Origin: Rhynchopus sp. YZ270_cl-10
Lineage: Eukaryota; Euglenozoa; Diplonemea; Diplonemida; Diplonemidae
DNA: 64,000 nt
Assembly (NCBI GenBank): GCA_964035575.1
Contig: OZ037907.1
Coordinates: forward strand, 1,178,001-1,242,000
Reading direction: 5' to 3'
Shown: piece after piece, positions 30,786 through 41,958 of the stretch
Layout of the letters: every line of letters begins with the position of its first letter
How positions within the stretch are numbered: position 1 is the stretch's first letter
Made by a program: the position numbers and the translations under genes
Notes under the pieces: model-generated
The model's database searches: none
Seen by the model: only the letters and a program-made list of their open reading frames with translations
Told to the model about the DNA's origin: nothing

Positions 30786-32302
30786 CCCACCCCATAGACC
30801 ACCCTAATTATTATGAAACTCTTAGTCAGTCACTGCTATAGCCATTTAACCCAGGGAGCGTAGCTAGTGCAAGAAATTCGACTTCGGGATCCGGAAAGTC
30901 TGTCCTCTGCTTGCGGAGGACTAGGCACAAGAAAATATTGCGTTCCCCCAGAAAACTAATTTTTGTCACAGTAATTTTTGCCCAGGGCATGCTCTTGAAG
31001 CATGGCGGCTTGGTGTGAGAAGGGGCAGTGTATTGTTTTGTTCTAGATTTCAACGGTTGTTAGAACGAGTCAAGTGGATGCTTATCTAAACACTGACTTT
31101 AGTACAGACCCGAGAGATCACACATGACTTTGAGGAAAGAACAAAGCAATGCATCTGTACCCGCACGCCAGGTTGTAGTTACTTCAGAATTTTCTTAAGT
31201 TTGCATGAACGAGGAGGGGCGAATCATTCTTCGGGAACCATAGTTGTATACCATGGAATGATTTTCTCAAAAACACCACGTGGGGGCTGAATTCAATCCC
31301 TTAAGAATTGCGAATTCAGCCTTTGTAGAAGGTACGTCTTACTTGTACTTGTACTTGTATGCCGTGTCCACCCTTCTCGACCTTACCGGTTCACATGTAC
31401 GAATAATATTAGGCAGTGGTAACACCCTTCTCAATTGTGCAAACTTAAGAATTTTCTGCTGTAACTTACCAAAATCGATTTTCTTTCACCCCAAACACCC
31501 GCAACACCCCACCTGCTACTTCGGTAGCCTGTGTTGTTGGGAGTTGGTTCTCATGTTGATCCCCAGTGTTTTGCACTGCTTCTTCTGAGCCCAACGCTGT
31601 TTGGCCTGTCGACGTAATAAATACGAAGACAGGGCGGCGGTGCCAACAATTTTCCAATGATGTAACGTTTATCTGATTGATTTATCGTTTGATATACCTT
31701 GTGTGTCCTACTTCGTAACTTGCACACACGAGCAACGTATATTGAACGGTACTTCAAGCGATACTTCGTTATGTCATTGGGGGTACCTGGAAAAAAAAAT
31801 TTTCCCAGACGTCCCAGATCTCCCAGATGTGGCCAGATCTGGCCAGATCTGGCCAGATCTGGGACGTCTGGGAAAAATTTTTTTTTCAAAAAAAAAAAAA
31901 ATTTTCCCAGATCTGGCCAGATCTGGGCGGCCCAGATCTGGAGATCTGGCCAGATCTGGCAGCATCCGTGTTTGGGGGTCGGGGGGAAATTTTTTTTTTT
32001 TGGCCTACAAAAAATTGGGGAATTTTTTTTTCTTCTTCGATTATTGGGAGTCCGTGCGTGCTGTGATGGGGTCACTTTGCGCTGAGAAATGAGTATTTTT
32101 GACCTAAAATGCATGCATCAGTTTTTACAGGGCATTTTCAGGTTTAGTGTAAAATATGGTCAGTACTTGACCACTGAGGGTAAAGTGCAAAGTAAACGTG
32201 GGGCAGTTTGCGAACTTTGCTGCATGTTGTGACCCACCATTTTACGGACGGAGCTCGTAGAACCCAATGAGGAGTGAGAAAGAAGGATATGGCCAACGAA
32301 AA

Positions 32303-32590
32303 AAGTAGCGTACCGTGCGCCTGCGGCGCAAGATTGCAACCCACCCTTTCCCGTGACATAGTTCAGCAGCACAAATGTGCAAGTATAAGCGCAATTTTTT
32401 GAAAGGTTGCGCACCTGGCTTCGCCAGAAACTTTCGTTCTAGCAAAATACTAGATAAAATTTACGGAACTGACGATAATTACCAACGACAGTACCAATTT
32501 ATGTCGACATTTTTCAGAAATGTTGCGTACCGTGGCTTCGCCATGAACTTTTGGGCCATGACTTGGGGCGATTGGGAAAGTACGAATTGG
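32303..32590 (+). repeat. Family E interspersed repeat, long form
   Basis: Has the GTAGCGTACCGTGCGCCTGC start and two successive TTGCG.ACC.TGGCTTCGCC blocks, separated by TTTACGGAACTGACGATAAT. It matches 41562-41790. Confidence 0.75.
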
Positions 32591-33204
32591 TACCAAAAAT
32601 AAAAAAAACCCCCTTTTTTTGGGTATACAAAAAAAGTACAAAAGAAGTACAAAAATTACACTTTATTTTTGGAGTTAGCCACACCAAATAACCAGGGATT
32701 TTTCTAATTCTGGATTGGGATTGGGATTTCGGGAAAATAAAAAAATTCCCTGAAAAAAATTCCCTGTTTTTCCCTACAGCAATTTCAGGTACATTCTACC
32801 CCACCCCACCCCAGAGAGTTTCGCCTGTGGGATGCGATCGATCAACGCGATCAAATAAAGCGAAAAAAGGGGAAAAGGAAAAAAAAAAAGTTCCGGGTTT
32901 TTGAGCATGCCTACCGCTGGGAGTGGTATACGTATACGGGTTTTGGGATTTCCACTTTTTTTTCCCGTTTTTTTTTCCCGTTTTTCACTGGTGGGTTTTT
33001 GGGTGGGTGGACCCCACTAAAGTTTTTGTGCGGCACCACTGTGGGTCGCAATCTCTTTGCAGAACCCAAAAAAGGCAGAAAAAGGAAAAGGGGAAAAAAA
33101 AAATCCCCGCCTGCGGCAGGAAATTTCTGCATAGGTTCAACCTTCCTCTTTAAGAAACGCTTAGGGCAAACAACACTTTTTTTATGCGTTCGCGCCCTGC
33201 CTGC

Positions 33205-33410
33205 GGGAAAAAAGTAGCGTACCGTGGCTTCGGAAACTTTCGTTTTAGAAAATATGTGAAGTAAAATTTTGACAATAATTTATGGAATCGATTTCTCGCT
33301 GCGGGAATTTTCCTGACGAAAATCACCAACGCAGTGCCATTTTCTGCAACATTTTTTTAGAAATGTTGCGTACCGTGGCTTCGCCAGGAACTTTTGGTGC
33401 CATGACCGGT
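33205..33410 (+). repeat. Family E interspersed repeat, variant
   Basis: GTAGCGTACCGTGGCTTCGG, then a diverged middle, then TTGCGTACCGTGGCTTCGCC and GTGCCATGACCG. Confidence 0.7.
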
Positions 33411-33446
33411 TCTTTTTTTTCAACCGCGGGTAATAGCTATTTTTTC

Positions 33447-33532
33447 TCGAGAGAAAAGTCGTTTTCCTTCACTCTTGTTTTCTTTGCACGCAAAGGAAAC
33501 ACGAGTGAAGGAAAACGGCTGTTCTCGAGGGG
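33447..33532. repeat. Long perfect-type hairpin, about 86 bases
   Basis: CTCGAGAG...CGTTTTCCTTCACTC faces GAGTGAAGGAAAACG...TCTCGAG around CTTTGCACGCAAAG. It could be a hairpin RNA or cruciform. No gene is attached. Confidence 0.8.
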
Positions 33533-33597
33533 AAAACAGTGCTTTGTTACATTTTTCCAGTGTTTGAATCACAGAAATACACTGTTTTATGGTTTTA

Positions 33598-33755
33598 TAC
33601 ACTGTACACTGTACACTGTACACTGTACACTGTACACTGTACACTGTACACTGTACACTGTACACTGTACACTGTACACTGTACACTGTACACTGTACAC
33701 TGTACACTGTACACTGTACACTGTACACTGTACACTGTACACTGTACACTGTACA
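33598..33755. repeat. Heptamer array (GTACACT)n, about 22 copies
   Basis: Perfect 7-base tandem repeat. Each unit contains GTAC. Confidence 0.97.
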
Positions 33756-34984
33756 CACTGTAGTTCCTATCACTTTCTGGTGCCCAGGTATTCTGGGTAC
33801 CCAGGCAACATGATAACGAGAAAACACAAAATCCTACACGTAACGAAAATAAGGATTTTACTGGGCAAAAGTAAGGTAAAAATCATAATTTAATCTGGAA
33901 AAACCAGCGCAAAATGCCCACAAAACCACCAAAAAAAAACGGGAAAAAACTCGGTATACGGACCCGAAAAACCCCGAAAAAAGGCCGGTATACGCCTGAG
34001 GCCTGGTTTTTGAGGAAAAAATTGGCTCTGCAGGCGGTTGCTGTAGTTGTGGGTGCGGATGTTTGCGTCAGTTGCAGGCAAACGTCCAGCATCAGAGACA
34101 TTTGAGGTGGTGCACAAAAAGACGTGTCAATCGCATTCAATTATGAGGGTTGAAAGACGGAGGAGATCTCACATGTTGCGTACCGTGGCTTCGCCAGGAA
34201 CCTTTGGGTGCCATGACCGCCGTTTCTTTCATAAATGTACCGAGGTTACTGATAAGGCTGACACACACTACGTATTGTGGTTCACCCCTCCCCACCTGCC
34301 TTTTGTGCATCAGAGGGGAGAAAGCGCCACGCCTCCCTGCACTGGCAGGGAGTCGCGCGCGCGAAGCGCACGCAGCGACCGCTTTTACGGGGGGAAAGCT
34401 CGGGACCCCAAATCACCCCCGGCGAGAGCCCTGACGACATAGCGGGAAAATTTTTTTTCCCCCCACAAAAAAGTCAAAAAACAGCCCAAAAACTACACCA
34501 AAAAAACAGGGAATTTTTTGGATTGGGATTTCGGAATTTGGCCAAAAAGGGACGGATTTAGAGATATCCTTGGCAATAACTGAGGATTGCCCTCAGTTCT
34601 GACCCCCTATATAAAAGTCTGGTGGTGTCCGTGCCCGCGTCTCTGGCGTTGTGTGCACTCTCACTTCAGAATTTGCAGAACTTTTGTTGCTCTTTATTTT
34701 TTTGTCCATACAAAGCGCTTGAAAGCTATTGCGGAACGTTGTTTGTATCGAACAAATAAAAGCTCCCTCCTTTCTTTGATGGCCACAGGTTTGATGTCGT
34801 GCTTCACACGGCACTCCTTACTCAAGTAGCCCCCGTTCTGTAATGTCTCTGGGAATTTAACCGTTTTGTTTGATGGTGTGGCATGTTACGATGCATGCGC
34901 AACCTATAAGAGCTGTGTCACAGCTGTGTCGTACCCCATTCTGCTTTACACTATCACACCAGATAAACCAAACCACCCACGAAT
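33756..34984. other. Spacer upstream of Ctr gene 2
   Basis: No gene recognised. It holds a family E right half (34172-34225), a GC hairpin-rich patch (34340-34440) and TATATAAAAG at 34609. The Ctr leader follows at 34957. Confidence 0.5.
34172..34225 (+). repeat. Family E, right half only
   Basis: TTGCGTACCGTGGCTTCGCC, AGGAACCTTTGGGTGCCATG and ACCGCCG. The left half is missing. Confidence 0.65.
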
Positions 34985-35738
34985 ATGCCTCGTATGCACA
35001 CCGCCCTCGCAGTTCTGCTGCTGTTCTGTGCGTGCCCTGTGCACAGCACGACGTGTGGGTCCTTCACCGAGGCGCAGTGTGTGATGTGCACTATGGACAC
35101 ATCCATGGTGTGCAAGGGTATGATGCCTTCTGCAGATGCGGTGTGCGGGGGGCGCTCGATGGCCGAGTGTCTGTCGTGCACGTGGATGAACGGCATGTGC
35201 ATGGCCTCAGGCACGTCCACACCTGGCGACCCGCCGATGAACATGGGGCCGATGCCTATGGGGATGTACTTCAAGGACGGCTCGAACGTGCACATCCTGT
35301 TTGAGTGGTGGGACACCTCCTCGGATGTGGTCTACGCCTTCTCCTGCCTGGGACTCGTCCTCATGGCCTTTGTCGTCCAGATCGCACGCGAGCCAGTGAA
35401 CCGTATGCACAAAGCAGTCCAGACAGATGAACTGTTGTCAAATGTATGTCCGCCATTTAAAACTAAAAACCACAAAACACACGAAACAGCTTGCAAGCCC
35501 GAAGTGGTGGGGTGTGGTGATGCTGTTCTTCGTGCATCAGGGCTTTGCGTACTTTGTGATGCTTGCGGCGATGACGTTCAACGTTGGTGTGTTCCTTTCA
35601 GTTATCGCAGGGTTGACGTTGGGTTGGGCCGCCGTGCCGCTTGTCGCTGTCAAGATGAACGGCAAGCAGAAGGAAGCTCCACTGGAAGTGCCCCTTGGGA
35701 GCCATGCGATCAACAGCCAGTATGACAACCACCACTAG
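34985..35738 (+). CDS. Ctr/SLC31-type copper transporter, paralog 2 (two exons)
   Basis: Exon 1 is 34985-35443, the intron 35444-35489 (46 bases, GTATGT...ACAG) and exon 2 35490-35738; 235 aa. The signal peptide and Cys-rich domain are almost identical to paralog 1. The Met-rich segment is shorter (PPMNMGPMPMGMYF) and there is no histidine/serine tail. Exon 2 keeps MxxxM (YFVMLAAMTFN) and GxxxG (AGLTLGWAA) and has a longer tail rich in Lys and Asn. The intron is 37 bases shorter than in paralog 1 but shares its last 25 bases. High identity at the two ends with divergence in the middle suggests duplication plus partial gene conversion. Module B lies about 280 bases downstream, as after paralog 1. 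Confidence 0.93.
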
Positions 35739-37309
35739 CTTCTTCTTGCAAAGGGGGGCTTTTTTTTTCTCTCTCCCCTCCTCCCACTCCACCCCACCCC
35801 CCGACTTTTCCTGGTGCCTAACTTTTCCTTCACGTTGTGGTCCTGTGTTGCAGGTGGCTTTTCTTAAAGTGCAAAGGTGCATGAGGCACAATGCATGTTT
35901 CAAGTTTCTCATCTTCAGTAGAATAGTTAGTATATGAAACAAGTTTCCCATCTGTAGAGGCGTTTGCACTGTGACCTCTGCTCTTCCCTTGCACCCAGTT
36001 CCACGAATCATTTGCTTTCAAGGAGACTCAGCACGAGAGGCTTAGGGTCATCTACAAACTTTACTTTCATTTTTCATTTAGATGTTTGTGTGCATGGGGA
36101 GGCACATCCATGGCAGCGTCCAAACACCCCCAACCCAAACAAAGGAACGTACGTTTCTCCGCACCTGACGGCGGCGACAGTGCACTCTTATCGCAGCTAG
36201 TTTAGATGTGTGGCTATGGGGTGCACAGCAGCGCCATGTAGAGTGCAGCACATCCTGGCACAGTGCTGTTTGGGTTGGGGACAACGAATCCACTTCTGTG
36301 TTCAATGCAACACGACTGCAGCTTTGTTCAGGAGAGATCCTTAGACAAGTGTGTTGAAAGCAACGGGGGTAAATTCTTGCTCGGAATATTGTTTATTTTG
36401 TGTGTGTGTGTGTGTTTGGGTATCGGTGGTTTTCCCCCCGTGCCTTCACACCGCGTTGCGTTTGTTAGGATGTGAGACACAAATTTATTGTAGGTGGCTG
36501 GCTCAGGTTCATCTTATCAAACTTCTACCCTTATTTTGTGTTGAAAGGTGTACACGCATGCATCTCTCAAGCGGGTTGAGTTTGGTCATTTCGATTTCAT
36601 TTGCTTTTGTATGAAGTCCCCGTCCCACTTGCTTTACGAAGAGGCTGTTGATTGGGTCACAGCAGCTGGTGGGGTGCGGTGGTGAACACTAGCAACGTGC
36701 GTGAGGCTGTTCAGCCTTTTTTTATAGCTGTCATTTTTTTTTTGTTTTTTTTGTTTTTTGGAAGAAAGGGTGTATGTGTTGACCCTCTCACATACTTTCA
36801 ATTCTGTGAATTGAAAGTATATGAATCTAATGTTTTTTGTTTTGTGTCGTTGACGTGCCTCTTGCGATGCAGTGTTGTGAAGGATCTGTCTGTCATGTGT
36901 TCTTTGTTTTTTTTTTTTGTGTTCTCGTCTTGTTTAGGTTCCCACAGATTCAATTGCCAACTTTTCTCTTCTGCATAACGACACGACATACAGCTGCACA
37001 GCATTTCTGTTGTTCGCTTCTGCAGAGCAGAGGTGGCAACAGTTGTGCGATTCATATTTTTGGTATTTGAGTTCTTTTAGACACTTAGTTCAGTTACGTT
37101 TTCTCTCTCTTTCTTTGCTTTCTCTTTTGGCGGAAAAAAGTGCATCAATTACTTTTTTAGTGACTCTTGTCCTCTGTTGATGTGTGTGCAAACCTAGAGT
37201 GCAAGCTACGCCTTGAAGGTGTCGTCTTGCATGTTGTTATGTGCGCAGCTTCCAATTCCATTTTTTTAAGTTTTTTTTTGAAAAAAAATATTCCCCTCAA
37301 AGGGGGATC
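35739..37309. other. Spacer after Ctr gene 2
   Basis: No gene recognised. It holds module B (36019-36062), a degenerate module B (36491-36530), a (GT)n tract near 36400 and a small hairpin CATACTTTCAATTC / GAATTGAAAGTATATG at 36790-36822. Confidence 0.5.
36019..36062 (+). repeat. Module B hairpin after Ctr gene 2
   Basis: AGGAGACTCAGCACGAGAGG, then CTTAGGGTCATCTACAAAC. It has one mismatch in the inner stem. Confidence 0.6.
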
Positions 37310-37465
37310 CGTAAATAGACCGGCAACGACCAGACACGTAATTAGTGTGTATAGCCGGTCTTTAGCCGGTCTTTAGGGTCCGTAAAAAGACCGGCTCTTA
37401 AGGATTACCGGCTATAAGGGCCGGTCCTACCCACCCTCGAAAAAGACCGGCAGACCGGGTGTACA
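37305..37465. repeat. GACCGG-motif cluster
   Basis: TAGACCGGC, TAGCCGGTC (twice), AGACCGGC and GGCCGGTC occur in both orientations within 160 bases. This resembles the doubled inverted end motifs of the elements at 28178 and 41321. It borders a diverged fragment of the 2.9-kb TIR element family. Confidence 0.55.
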
Positions 37466-37579
37466 ATTGTACACACAAAAAATACCCGATTTTTTGGAAA
37501 AAACCTAAGGGGGGACCCTTTGGTCGTCGAAATTCCCCAGCCAAAATTGGTCGCAAAATCGGCCGATTTTTCAAAAATC

Positions 37580-38115
37580 TCAAAAAAAAAAAATCCCAAA
37601 ATTTTTTTTCACAAGTGTTTTTGAGGCCTGCTTACTACACCCTATGTACCCTTCTGGGACCAAAAAGTCAAAAAAAGCATGAATTGGGCTGTTTTGAGCA
37701 TCTAGAGTTTATTCCCCGGCCATTTTCTGTACCACCAGTGCATTTTGTATGGGCCAGCGCCTTGTCAAAAAATCGAAAAGTGCAAAAAAACGCAAAAATC
37801 GGGTGTTTTGACGATCTGGGGGTAAACCATATGCATTATGCACCTTACGCATTACTACAGGGGCCCACAATTTCGACTTTTCCTTAGCAAATTCCGTCAC
37901 AAATTTTTTTTCGATTTTGGCAAAGGCAAATCTCAGGCAAAAAAAATCACCCCGATAGTGGGTCCTTGGGTGTCCAAAGATGCCAAAAACACAAAAAAAT
38001 TGATGTTTTGACCATCGGTGGGCACCTAAAACGCACTTTTCTGCGCCCAAAAAATGAATATCGATTTTTCCTTAGCGTTCTTATAGCCGTGCGTGATTTT
38101 TCAGTTTTTTTTCGC
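37580..38115 (+). mobile_element. Diverged fragment of the 2.9-kb TIR element (subterminal repeats)
   Basis: CGGGTGTTTTGACGATCTGG, AGGGGCCCACAATTTCGAC and GTGGGTCCTTGGGTGTCCAA match 29480-29780 closely in the same order. The TIR ends and the gene are absent. It shows that the family is older than its two fresh copies. Confidence 0.8.
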
Positions 38116-38559
38116 AGAGGGTGAAAAAAAAATTCGTAATTTTATTGCTCAAAAACGGGCGTGGTAGGCGTGTTTATCAATGCATGCATCCAGAGGACCT
38201 CTGGTTTACGTAATCGTAGGCACTCCTGAGCAAAAATGAAGTCGGTTTTTGACCCAAAATCGGGGTGTGTGGGCCCTAATTTGCTCCAAATTTGGCCGAA
38301 AATTGGGATTTTTCTGAAAATTTCATTGTGCTCAGCAAAAATCCTTGCTTTTTTGAAGAATTTTCCAAAAAATATGCTATACCCCCTATGACTGGACCCA
38401 ACTCCCCTCACCCTTTTTTTTTTCACCCAAAAGGGCCGGAAATTTTACACACTAATACACAAACTTACGGACCCCCCAAAATGAGGTAAGCTTAAAATCC
38501 GCCTTTCGGTTTTTTACTCGTCCAGCAGAGCGAGGGAATACCCGTAAATTATTGCTGTC

Positions 38560-39620
38560 CGAAAATGGCGTTATTTGAAAGATTCGCCACAAAATCTTTT
38601 CAAAGAAAAAAAAATCGAGCAAAAAGTCCTAGTAGAATCCGACTTAGATGAGTGTAGCTCTGTTAGCAGCATGTCTAAAAATCGATTTCCCTAACGATTT
38701 ACACTGGAACACCACTACACAACGAAAAAAGGCGATTTTTTCACGTTTTTTGGCATCTACAGGCCCGAAACACCCCCAGAATGGGTTAGAACGACCCTGT
38801 GAGCCGAAAATTCACAAAAAAATCACCCTAAAATACGAAAAAATAGTGAAAACCCGGCTTCTAGTGTGTTTTGGGTGGGAGTAAGGCAAAGGATAGTCAG
38901 AAAAACAGTGATTTTGGTGGCAGTCCTCACGAACTTCCAAAGTGCACTCAGATGCACAAAAGTTTTCGATTCTTGCTTCTTTTGACAGATTTGACATCAA
39001 ATCTTTCCAAATATGTAAAAATCTTTTCACGAAAATGAGTAGAACCCTACTTATCAACCCTACTAGCCTTACGACCTTAGCAACGTACACCCCGTGATTT
39101 TGGTGGTAAAATCTCACCAAAATCCGAGGAAATCACAGATGCATAAAAGTTTTCGATTTTTGCGTATTTTGAAAGATTTGAACAAAATCTTTCCACACAA
39201 AAAAAGTGTTTTCACGAAAACGAGTAGAAAATTTTTGATCACATGGAGACTCTGAAAAGTGACCCTTTTTTCGTACTTTTCCACGCTCCCCGGCATCCAA
39301 GGAAAACCCAGATGCATAAAAGTGTTCTTAGATGGCGTATTTTGAAAGATCGGTGAAAAATTTTTCAAAATATAAAAAAATGTTTTTCTGAAACTGAGTA
39401 GAACCCCAGTAATAGCCTAGTGGTATTAGGAGGGTTATTTCAGGGGGTGTTGGTCAAAAAACATGATTTTCCGTGGCAGCTCCGCTTTCCCCCCAGCATC
39501 CAAAAAAAATATTAGATGCACAAAACTTTTCGATGCTTCCTTCTTTTGAAAGATCGGCGCAAAACCTTTCAAAATATAAAAAATGTTTTTCCCATTTTGA
39601 GTAGAATATTCCTAATTGTA
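38560..39620. repeat. Diverged satellite, about 190-bp period
   Basis: The block AGATGCAYAAAAGTTTTCGAT...TTTTGAAAGAT...GAGTAGAA recurs near 38945, 39135, 39308 and 39508, with a partial unit near 38570. Units are 173-200 bases apart and well diverged. Confidence 0.8.
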
Positions 39621-40902
39621 TGGCGCCATTCTGCTACCCATATATGGGTATCTGGGGTCTAAAGGGTTAATGGTATATTTTCTGTTTCACTTCAAAAATT
39701 TGCTTTTTTTTGGCATCTCGTCCCATTGTTTGGAACAGACTTGTGTGTGCAAGAGAGGGCACATTCATCTTTCAAAAAATTTTTTTTTTCTCTTCTTTCA
39801 GTGAATCGCCTAAATATATTTCCCCATCCACCCCCTCCACTTCATTTTGCACGCTCATTTAACCATGTTTTTTATTAATGGTTTTTATCAGCGCGAAGCA
39901 CCGTGTTTTGAATTTGAATTTGATGACGAAGTGCGCTGCAGGGACTTAGTGTCATCTTATCAACCCTTTCTCTTAGTCTCTTGTGAACAAAAGGCGTTTT
40001 CACCTTTTTCAAATTCTCTTTTCAAGAGATGCCGATGGACAAAAAAGACTCTGTCAAAATAACCGCCTGATTTTTTGCCTGAAATTTCGGTGGGGTTTAG
40101 TAAGAATTTGAGGGGGTTTAAATACCACCAAAACTCCACTAAAAACACTACCAAAAAAATTAGGCAAAAAAACAGGTGAAATAATAAATATCATTTTCAC
40201 TTCATCTCTATACCATTTGTTCAGTGCCCCTGCGTCTGCCGGTGTGCGGTGTACGGAGGCCTCTCTGCACTTTCAACTTTATTTTTCAAACCTTTTGTAA
40301 GTTCTGCTCAATGAGCCCCCCCCCATATGTTTGCTGTTACTAACCCCCCCCAGTAAGAAACAGAAAAAAATGTATTTTGCCGTTTCAAAATGTGACACCC
40401 CCGCTGTTTTGTCGTGTCTTCACACTTGACATCATTACCCAAATATTTCTTTTCTATTTAGCGGTAAAGATGCGTGTGTGTGCACGAGAGTTGAACGTGG
40501 AAAGCTGTGTGGCACACGGCGATAAACGAAAAACGAAAATCATACAAAAAAGCACCCCCTTTTTGGCTGTCCTTTTCGCCCTCCCTCCCCCATCACCACC
40601 ACCTCTCTTCCCACTACGCTACCCTCTTTTTCGCAGGTACGTCCCGCCGCAGGTTGACGCTGAGCAAACCGTCCTACAAACTGTTCAGTGATTGAACCAA
40701 CAGATGCCGCACTGTTCAACTGTTCAAGGTCTTCAAGAAAAAGGGCCAATAAAAATAAAGACAAAGGCTACGTGATATACGCGTATTGCTTTGAAGATGT
40801 GTGTGCACGGTAAATATTCATTTAGTAAAGGTTTTGTTTTGTTTCTTTAGGCAACCATGTTTGGTAGCCAAATACTATCATCAGACCCAACCATCATTTC
40901 TT

Positions 40903-40975
40903 TGGGTTCGATAACCGAGAGGAGAACCAGCGTCTGCGTGCGACGATGAAACGGTGAGGCGTTTTGCACTATTCT
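40903..40975 (+). repeat. Module A
   Basis: GGGTTCGATAACC, GAGGAGAACCAGCGTC, GATGAAACGGTGAGGCG and TTTTGCACTATTC. Module B follows 20 bases later. Confidence 0.6.
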
Positions 40976-40995
40976 TCTTGATTTTGAATATGATA

Positions 40996-41042
40996 AGGTG
41001 ACTAAGCACGAGAGGCTTAGGATCATCTTATAAACTGTTCTT
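40996..41042 (+). repeat. Module B hairpin
   Basis: AAGGTGACTAAGCACGAGAG, then GCTTAGGATCATCTTATAAAC. Canonical stem. Confidence 0.7.
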
Positions 41043-41320
41043 TTTTTTTTTAGCGCTTCAAAACTGTTCTGTCTTTTGGTTCTTTGGTGTGTCTTGCCCT
41101 CCCTCCCCCCGCCTCCCACTTTTTCGTGTCGTGCCTCTGTTTTGTGAAGTGTCTGTAAAAATTCGTCGTTTTGGTTCTACTTTTGTTCACATATTTATCA
41201 CCACCGCCAAAGGTGTGGTTCAGCCCTTTTCCCTTTGTTCCCGTTTGTGGACACTTTCAGAACAGTTGTGTCAGACATATCCCGGTCTTCTTGTAGGACA
41301 GGGGATTATATAGTGGGGTA

Positions 41321-41958
41321 AAACTCGGTCAGCCTGACCGAGTTTACAGCAAGCCTTAACTAAAACTCGGTCAGGCCAAATAAAAAAAAAAAAAAATGAT
41401 AAATCTTGGGGGAAAAAATCGGTTTCTTTGGTACCTCACACGAGCCTCTGAGAGTGACCAGAAATGGCCTCATGAACAAAGTGACCCCGTCACAGGCAGA
41501 ACGCGACTCGATCGGTCAAACGCCGAAGGAAAACGAAGCATGCAGCACGACGAAAATAAAAAAGTAGCGTACCGTGCGCCTGCGGCGCAAGCTTGCAGCC
41601 ATCCTTCTACTCAATTTTGAAATGTTGCGTACCGTGGCTTCGCCAGAAACTTTTGTTTCAGCAAAATATTGTCAGTAAAATTTACGGAAACTGACGATAA
41701 TTACCAACGACAGTGACATTTATATCAACATTTTTTAGAAATATTGCGTACCGTGGCTTCGCTTGGGTGCCATCATGACCGCCGTTTCTTTTGTGAATGT
41801 ACTGATAATTCGTGTACCACGTGTGCCTGGCACAAATATAAATGAAGTGCCGAACTCCGAGGAATTCTCACATTCCGCCGGAGGCCCCCAACTTGAGCTA
41901 AGGTGGGGACCCGGGCGCGCGAAGCGCGCCCGGGCTCGACCGAGTTTTGACCGAGTTT
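41321..41958. mobile_element. TIR element with doubled AAACTCGGTCA ends
   Basis: The left end AAACTCGGTCAGCCTGACCG is itself inverted. The right end is CTCGACCGAGTTTTGACCGA followed by GTTT. The interior matches 28288-28450 and contains a long-form family E repeat (41562-41790). End motifs differ from the sister element although the interior is shared. A GC hairpin (GGGCGCGCGAAGCGCGCCC) lies near 41910. No coding capacity is seen. Confidence 0.6.
41562..41790 (+). repeat. Family E interspersed repeat, long form
   Basis: GTAGCGTACCGTGCGCCTGC, then two GCGTACCGTGGCTTCGC blocks around TTTACGGAAACTGACGATAA. Same build as 32303-32590. Confidence 0.75.

Larger units (their letters stand above)
28998..31970 (+). 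mobile_element. 2,973-bp TIR element, copy 1, with 6-bp target duplication
   Basis: It begins CACGGATGCTGCCAGATCTG and ends in the exact complement, with a perfect 27-bp inverted repeat. The flanks are TTTGGG on both sides (28992-28997 and 31971-31976), a 6-bp target-site duplication. Both ends carry clusters of the palindrome CCAGATCTGG. A second copy at 52837-55747 is nearly identical but has a different duplication (ATCTGA), which proves transposition rather than plain segmental duplication. The left third contains four degenerate repeats of about 185 bp (29280-29960). The middle holds a three-exon gene (listed). No known transposase, polymerase or capsid gene is seen. The superfamily is not recognised, and the element may be non-autonomous. 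Confidence 0.92.
31971..33446. other. Repeat-rich stretch, no gene
   Basis: Contains family E copies (32303-32590, 33205-33410) and a direct repeat of about 38 bp (GTACAAAAGAAGTACAAAAA) at 32632 that matches 28913 just left of the TIR element. TTAGCCACACCA at 32676 faces TGGTGTGGCTAA at 28879, so an older element may have received the 2.97-kb insertion. Confidence 0.5.
39621..41320. other. Gene-poor stretch with modules A and B
   Basis: No supported gene. It holds a degenerate module B (39938-39975), module A copies (40225-40290 and 40903-40975) and module B (40996-41042). A frame at 40377-40691 has a proline-rich part but no recognisable homology. Confidence 0.45.

Noticed and set aside
28998-31970. 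Polinton or other virus-like element, suggested by the 6-bp target duplication
   Set aside because: Too short, and no polymerase, integrase, protease or capsid gene is visible; the ends also differ.
33282-34442. Frames starting MLRTVASPGTFG at 33.36 and 34.17 kb (also 27.8 kb minus)
   Set aside because: The shared start is the translated family E repeat; the continuations are unrelated to each other.
40377-40691. Possible small gene with proline-rich segment
   Set aside because: No upstream acceptor-type leader and no recognisable sequence; composition like the surrounding spacer.
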